Source: Gammaproteobacteria bacterium (GTDB lineage: Bacteria > Pseudomonadota > Gammaproteobacteria > HK1). Taken from it: a stretch of DNA of 8,611 nucleotides. The translations under genes were made by a program, and so were the position numbers. The DNA is taken from contig JAGRHX010000051.1 of assembly GCA_020444775.1 (NCBI GenBank), positions 1-8,611 on the forward strand, given 5' to 3'. Shown here piece by piece: positions 1 to 6,500 of the stretch. Positions within the stretch are counted from its first letter, which is position 1, and each line of letters opens with the position of its first letter. The notes under the pieces are model-generated. The model did no database searches. It was not told where the DNA came from and was given only the letters and a program-made list of their open reading frames with translations.

Positions 1-589
1 AGGCGGCCTCGCCCACCTCTACCGTGTGCACGTCGCCGGGACAGGGACCGGCGCCGCAGTACTCGACCACCTCGAAGCCGTAGTTGTCCACGCAGCGGGT
101 CTCGTACTCGAAGCTCAGACGCGGTCGCTTGCCGTCGTCGTCGCTGTAGCTGGTGAAGATGAACCATTGCGCGTCGCTACCATCACCGTTGTGCGGATCG
201 GCGAGCGGCCAGCTGGTGAACGGTTCGTCCGGCCACACTCCGGTGTTGGTGCCGCCCGCCATCACCGTGCAGGCATCCAGCGCCGAGGTGCAGTCGTGAC
301 GATGGATGGTGAGCTGGTAGTTGCCGGTGATCGATCGATTCTGGCTTTGACCGCCGTTGCTGCTGGCGAACACCCGCACGTAGTACGGCGGGCTGGGCAG
401 CTCGTAGCGCGTGCCCCACTCCGACTGCAGCTCGTGATAGGAGGGACGCGGCCGGCTCAGGTCCTCGTCGGCATAGACCTTGAAGGCGTAGCGGCTACTG
501 TCAGTGACGTTCAATGAATAGCTGCCGGGCTCGGTGATCAAGAACCACTGCATGCTGCCGGGAAAGTGCACCTCGCCGGTATAGTCGAA
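1..589 (-). other. PPC-like beta domains at the visible C-terminal end (residues 2254-2449, continuing)
   Basis: Residues 2254-2349 include GEVHFPGSMQWFLITEPGS, YAFKVYADEDL, PPYYVRVFAS and ITGNYQLTIH. 'F.l..pG.y.l.v', 'Y.v.vya', 'YYVRV' and 'G.Y.L.I' match bacterial pre-peptidase C-terminal (PPC) domains, common tails of secreted hydrolases that aid secretion or binding. A second similar unit starts near 2353 with DAQWFIFTSYSDDDG and RLSFEYET, and is cut by the window edge. Cys pairs (C2353/C2360 region; CGAGPCPGD near 2431) suggest disulphides. Confidence 0.6.
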
Positions 590-3500
590 GGTGTTGTTGG
601 CGCCCAGCTCAGGCTTGCCGACCGGTTTCGCATCGCGGGCCCGGCAGAAATGCCAGTAGCGATTCAGATTGGCCTGCACCGGCAGGTGATCGGACAGAGG
701 CTGCGTGCCACCCGCACCGCTGATGTCGTATGCGATGGACAGATGCTGGGCGCAGAAGGAGTTCCTGTCCTCGATCGGATCGGCGTTGCCCGTGCGTGGC
801 AGATTGTGCAGCACATAGTCCAGTCGCTCGCCCGAGCATAGCGTCGACTTCAAGCGGCTCGCGGCGATCGGCGGGTCGCCGCTGCAGCCGGGCAGGCCGA
901 TGTCAAAGCACTGCTCACCCTGGTTCGAGCAGGTTGCAAGGCTCGGGCTGAGCATGCTGGCACCGGCGCTTCGACCCACGTCGTGCGGCGAGCTGTCATA
1001 GGCCCAGGCATCGACCAGCATGAGTCGGTCGTTGCTGTCGGGGCACTTGCCGATGTCACCGTCGCCGCAAGCGAAGTAGCCGGGTGTGGTGGGGTCGTCC
1101 AGATACGACTCCTGCGGGTTGGCATTACGACACGGATCGTCCGCGTTGCCTGTACGTAGACCGCAGAAGTGATGCAGCCATTCCATCCGGCCCAGGTCCC
1201 AGTCCTCGTTCTCGGCCGGGTTCAAGGTGTCGCTGCCGGTGAAGTCCTCGTGCGCCGGATCCCAGTCCGGCCAGTTCGCGTTGTTCAGGTCCTCGCCGTC
1301 GGCGAAGCGGCCGACGATGTTGAAATCGCCCATGACCAGGATCTCCTCCTGGTCCTGCTCCTGCGCGGTGAGGCTGTCCTCGATGAGAGTGCGCACGGCC
1401 TGGAGCTGCTTGACCCGCTTGTCCCAGGCGTCCTCCCTGCCCATTTGATCATCGTCTCCATAGCTCGCCTGCATGTGGGTGAAGACCACCGTGAAGCGTT
1501 GGGTGCTGGACTTCTCCAGGCGCACAAGGCCGACGCCCTTGCCGGACATGCAGTCGTCCTTGCGACAGTCGTGCAGATAGGGCGTGAAGGCCACCGCCTG
1601 CTCGATGACGTTCAGCGCCGGCGCGCCATTGACGCGCAGCTTGACCTGGGGATCCGGCACCAGATGCGTGGGGTTGCTCAACGGCAGAAACGGAAAACGC
1701 GAGAACAACATCAGCCCGCTGTCCTGCACGAAGTAGGCGCCATAGTGCGCTTCGAACAGATCGTCGATATTGGTGTCCGCCGGCGGCTGCAGACGCTCGA
1801 CGATGAAGGGATAACGCACCTTGAGCAGGTTCACCAGCCAGCTTCGCGAGCTCTCCACGAAGGCCTCGTTGATCACCACCACGTCCGGGTTGTTGGCGAG
1901 GATCCGTCCGGCCAGCTCGATAGCGCGCTCCTCGTGGCTGAGGCCACCGCCACCCTGCTCCTCGAAACCGTTGTTCTTCGCGTCGAAGATCTTGTTCACG
2001 ATTGGCTTGCACAGAGCCAGCGCCGTAATCGGGTCCGGTGGGATCGGCGGTATCGCGTACTGGTCGCCGTCAGCCAGATTGGCGAGCAGATCGGCAAGAC
2101 CCGACGGCGTGGCGACCGTGTTGCAGACCTCGGTCACATAGCTGTCGAGCTGCGGCTCGCCGACCGGGATCCCGAGCTGGGCGATGTTGAAGGTCATGAC
2201 CCGTAGTGAATTCCCGGTATCGGGTGACAGCGGCGGGAAGTTGGCGCCACCGATCCCGGTCACCGTCACAGGGGTCGAACCGTTGGGCTGCAGATAGCCC
2301 GACAGGTCTACCTCGAGCGCGGCGGCCATGATGCTGCCCTCGCCCATATTGCCGTCCGGATGCGAGGCATACGGTAGCGAGCCGAAGCTGCGCTCGGCCC
2401 CGGGACTGGTGTCGACCAGGTTCATGTGCAACGCGAGCTGTTGCACGCCCCCGCCCACCAGGGTGCGCGGCACGCTGAGCTCGACCGCGCCGGCCAGACG
2501 ATCATGGCTGGCCTGCACGGTGATGCGGCGAACGTCGGGTGCCCACTCGCCGCCGGGCGTCGCCACATAGCGCTGCACGGTGCCGGTGAGCGGCTGATAG
2601 CGGATGGCATGGGTCATCGCCGCCGGCAGCTGCGAGCGCTGGCTGCCGATGGTCAAGGAGGTCAGCAGACCGGGACCACCGTCGGCCAGATAGATGACCA
2701 GCCACAGATCGCGATTGGCGCCCACCAAGGCCGGATCGCGCGCGGCGAAATACAGATTGTCCGCGTCCCAGCTCAGAAGGTTCTGTCCGGTGTCGGTGTT
2801 GAACACGCTCCCGCTCGGCCAGTCCGCCAGACTGCCGTCGACGTCGACGGTCGCGCTCCAACTCGAGGTGGTGCAGCTCGATGTGCTGACGCCATCCGGG
2901 CAGACATTGCTCACCCACACCTGGCAGCTGGCGGGCGTCGCGCCGAGGCTGACGATCTGGTCACAGGGCACGCTACCGCTGCCCAGGCCCTCGCACAGAT
3001 AGTTGCACATGGCCGCGTCACTTTGGAAACGCAGCCCGAACTCGGATGGCCCGGTCTCCACCACGCTCGCGCCACACACCGGTGCCCGGCAGCTGCCCGT
3101 CACCAACAACGCGGCCGTCTCGCAGCTCGTTACCGCGCCCTGCGCATCGGCGCCGGTGCATCGCAGATGGCACCGATCGCCCGCCTCGATCTCGACCTTA
3201 CGCGTGCCCTCCACCGGCACCTCGACCAGCAGATCGCTCGGGCCGCAGTCGAGCTGACAGGTCTGTAATCCTTGGGATGACCAGACCAGACGCGCCTGCC
3301 CGGTTTCATCCAGACGCGGTGGCACCAGGTCTATCGCGCACCACCCTGATGGCGCCGGCGACTCGCCCTGCTCGCACGGCACGCCGTCCGGCCCACAGCC
3401 GATGCCGCTGGGCCCGGGTGGCTGACCGAAGTAGTCGCGATAGATGGCGAGATCCGCATCGCCGACGATGCAGTCACCGTTGGCATCGGTGTCGACGTCG

Positions 3501-6500
3501 AACGACGAGTCGGCGCAGGGCACGTTCAGCGCGCTGCGGATCCGATTGAAATCCGGGATGCCGACCACGCCGTCGTTGTTGTAGTCGGGATCGCAGCGAT
3601 TACCGATTCCGTCGCCGTCGCTGTCGATCTGCTCGCGATTCGGCAGCGCCACGCAATTGTCGTTGAAGTCCGGCACGCCATCACCATCGGCATCCGGCGG
3701 CGGCGTGCCGACCGCGCTGCCGGCGGTCCACACCGTGCTCATGCTCAGCACGTCCACCTGTGGCGAGTCCGGTGGCAGCAGACGCAGCCAGCCCTGCTCG
3801 GCGCTCTGGTCGATGGTCAGGCTGCCCGGCCGGTACTCGGCCAGATCGGCGATCTTGGTCTCGGCCTCACCATCCGCGCCACGCCGCCACAGCTCCAGAC
3901 GCAGCGGATTGTCACTGCGCGCGACGAGGCTACGGGCCGCGGCCAGCTCGCCAGCGGCAGCGCCCAGGCCCTGCAGCGCCTGGATCGCGCCGGCCATACC
4001 GACGTCTGGCGGTGGTCCCAGATAGATCGCGCCATCAAAGATCTCGATACGATCGAAGACCAGCCGGTCGACCGGATTGGGATTGACGAGCTCCACCAGC
4101 TTGACCAGGAACTCGAGACAACCGCCGAACAGACACACGTCCCAGACCGGGATCAGCGGACAATCCACATACTTCTGACACGACAGCGCCGAGGCGTTGG
4201 CGAGGAACGGGCACGGGTCCAGATGGTCGGGCACGTTGTCACCGTCGTTGTCGGTGTCGGCGCAGTCCAGGGTGCCGTCCATGTCGGTATCGCCGTTGGC
4301 CGGCAAGAACCAGTCGCCGAGCTTGCTGCTCGGGCAGGTGGCGCTGAACTCGCGGCCGGCACGCTCCAGCGGTGAGAACGGATCCTGGTCCTGCGGCGGA
4401 TCGTTGGTGCAGCCGTCACCGTCGATGTCCTTGTCGCAGACATCACCCTGCCCGTCGTTGTCGAGATCCAGCTGGTCGGGGTTGGCGACGCTCACGCAAT
4501 TGTCGCAGGCATCGCCAAAGCCATCACCGTCGCTGTCGCTCTGATCCGGATTGGCCACCGCGTCGCAGTTGTCGACGCTGGGGCAGATCCCATCGCCATC
4601 GAAATCAGGCGCGTCGTTCTCGCAGTCCCGCAATACCCGCCAGGCGGCTGCGACATACTCGCTGCCGATGTCGAGCACCGACCACACCCCGAAGGCGTGC
4701 TGCAGACGCAGCTCATAGGTGCCGGGCAGAGGATTGGCGACATCGATGAGCTCGTAGCTGTTGTCGAAGCTCGCGCTCGCCACCACCTGCGACTGCCCCG
4801 GACTGACCCGCACCAGCAACAGGTCGAAGTCATTGGCGATCATCAGGCCCTGCCAGTCGTCGTCGTCGCCCGGCTGTGAATCCCAGGCCAGCGCCGCCTT
4901 CAGACGGGTGCTGGTCGGCAGCACCTCGATGGTGCCGAGCAGATACTGATCGTTGCCATCGAGCTGCGGCGCGCTCAGCAGCAGCGTGCGATAGTCGCCC
5001 CGGGCGAGCGCGGTGTCGGCCTCCTCGACCTGTATACCGCCGGCCCCCAGTCGCTCCTTCAGCCCTAGACCCGCGCCGGCGTCGTTGAAGGCCGTGGCCA
5101 TCAGCACCGCGCGCGCCAGCTCCGGCCAGTGCTTGACCGCATCGAGTCGAGACTGCAGCAGCGCCACCGCGCCGGCCACCGCCGGCGCCGAGAAGCTGGT
5201 GCCGTTCGAGACCACCGCATTGGCCGCGCCGTTGGTGGCATCACATCCCGCGGTCGGCAAGGTGACGGCGGTGCCTGGCGCGGCCAGATCCGGCTCCTCG
5301 CGATCGCCGTTGGGGCTGGTCGGGTCGACGAAGCACGAGCCATTGTTGACCGTGTCGTTGCCGAGCGCCGGCGGGCTGCACTGCGCGCCCAACGCGGTGG
5401 CGTCGTTGTCGGCAAGATTCGCCACCGACAAGCCGTTGAAACCGATACCCGGTGAGGTCACCCGGTTGTTGCCAAAGCAGGTGCCGGGATTGTTGGCGTT
5501 ACCGATGTTGCCGGCCGACTTGCTGACCAGACGCCGGTGATGACGGACGAAGAAATCCACCGCCCAGTCCGAGGCCTGGACCGCGCCGCTGTTGCCGTTC
5601 GAGAAGCTCATGTTGGCGACGTCGACGCCGTTGTCCAGGGCCCAGGCGAGGATCTCACCCAACGCCTCGGACACCGAGGACACACCCCCCATGTCGCCGC
5701 TCAAGATATTGAGCCCCGGCGCCACGCCCGAGAGCTGGTTGAGGGTGCTGCCCGCGGTGGCCGCGACCCGGGTGGCGTGGTTGTTGCCGGTGCCGACGTT
5801 GCCATCGCCGTAGACCGCGGTGCGGTCTATACAGGCGTTGGCATCGACCCGGCCGCCCTCGATCACCGCGAGCTCGCGGGCCGCGGCATTGATGTTGCGG
5901 CTCGCCACCACGTCGGCACCTACCGTGCAGACCAGATCGTTCAGATCGTCGACCGGTGCACCGCTCGCGTCGTACACGAAGCCGATGTCGGCCTCGAGCG
6001 CCAGCGCCAGCACCTCGCCAACCGGCAGCCGTGTCACCACCAGCGGCAGATCGGGCACGTGCCGGATCTGCGAAGCACCACGCTCTCGCAGCATGGCGTC
6101 CAACTCGGCGTTGAGCGGCGCGATGAAGGCCTGCAACGCGAGCCGATGCGCCTGCGCCAGCCGGTCACGCTGCGCCGGCGACAGCCGCTGCAGGTCCTCG
6201 CTCATACGCAGGTTCGGCAGGGCCGTGGGATCGAAGCGTGGCACCACCGCCACCGGGACCACTGCCTCCGGGTCACGAGCCTGCAGATCGCTCAGCCGGT
6301 CGTGGAAGTCGGCGCCGATCGCGCCGATCCGCAAGCGGTACAGTTCGGCCTCGCCCTGCGCCATCTGCCAAAGCTCGCTAGCCGACAGTGACTGCTGCGT
6401 GCCGTCGGCCAGGGTCGCCTGGTCGTCGCTGTGGATGACACCGCGCTCGGCGTCGATGCGCTTGCTGCGCTCGACCCGCACGCCGCTCTGCATCAGCCGC

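Noticed and set aside
1169..2206. Plus-strand open frame of 345 codons opposite the EEP region
   Set aside because: It is antisense to a frame with conserved catalytic motifs. Its translation is Val/Arg/His-rich with no family pattern, as expected from GC-rich codon bias on the opposite strand.
3587..4606. Repeated DNA words such as GTCGCCGTCG that might suggest a DNA repeat or CRISPR array
   Set aside because: They follow from the Asp/Gly/Asn codons of the TSP3 calcium loops. Unit lengths vary and there are no identical repeats with unique spacers.
5537..6391. Plus-strand open frame of 284 codons opposite the protease
   Set aside because: It is antisense to the S8 domain and its propeptide, with no recognisable motif. 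It is a codon-bias shadow.
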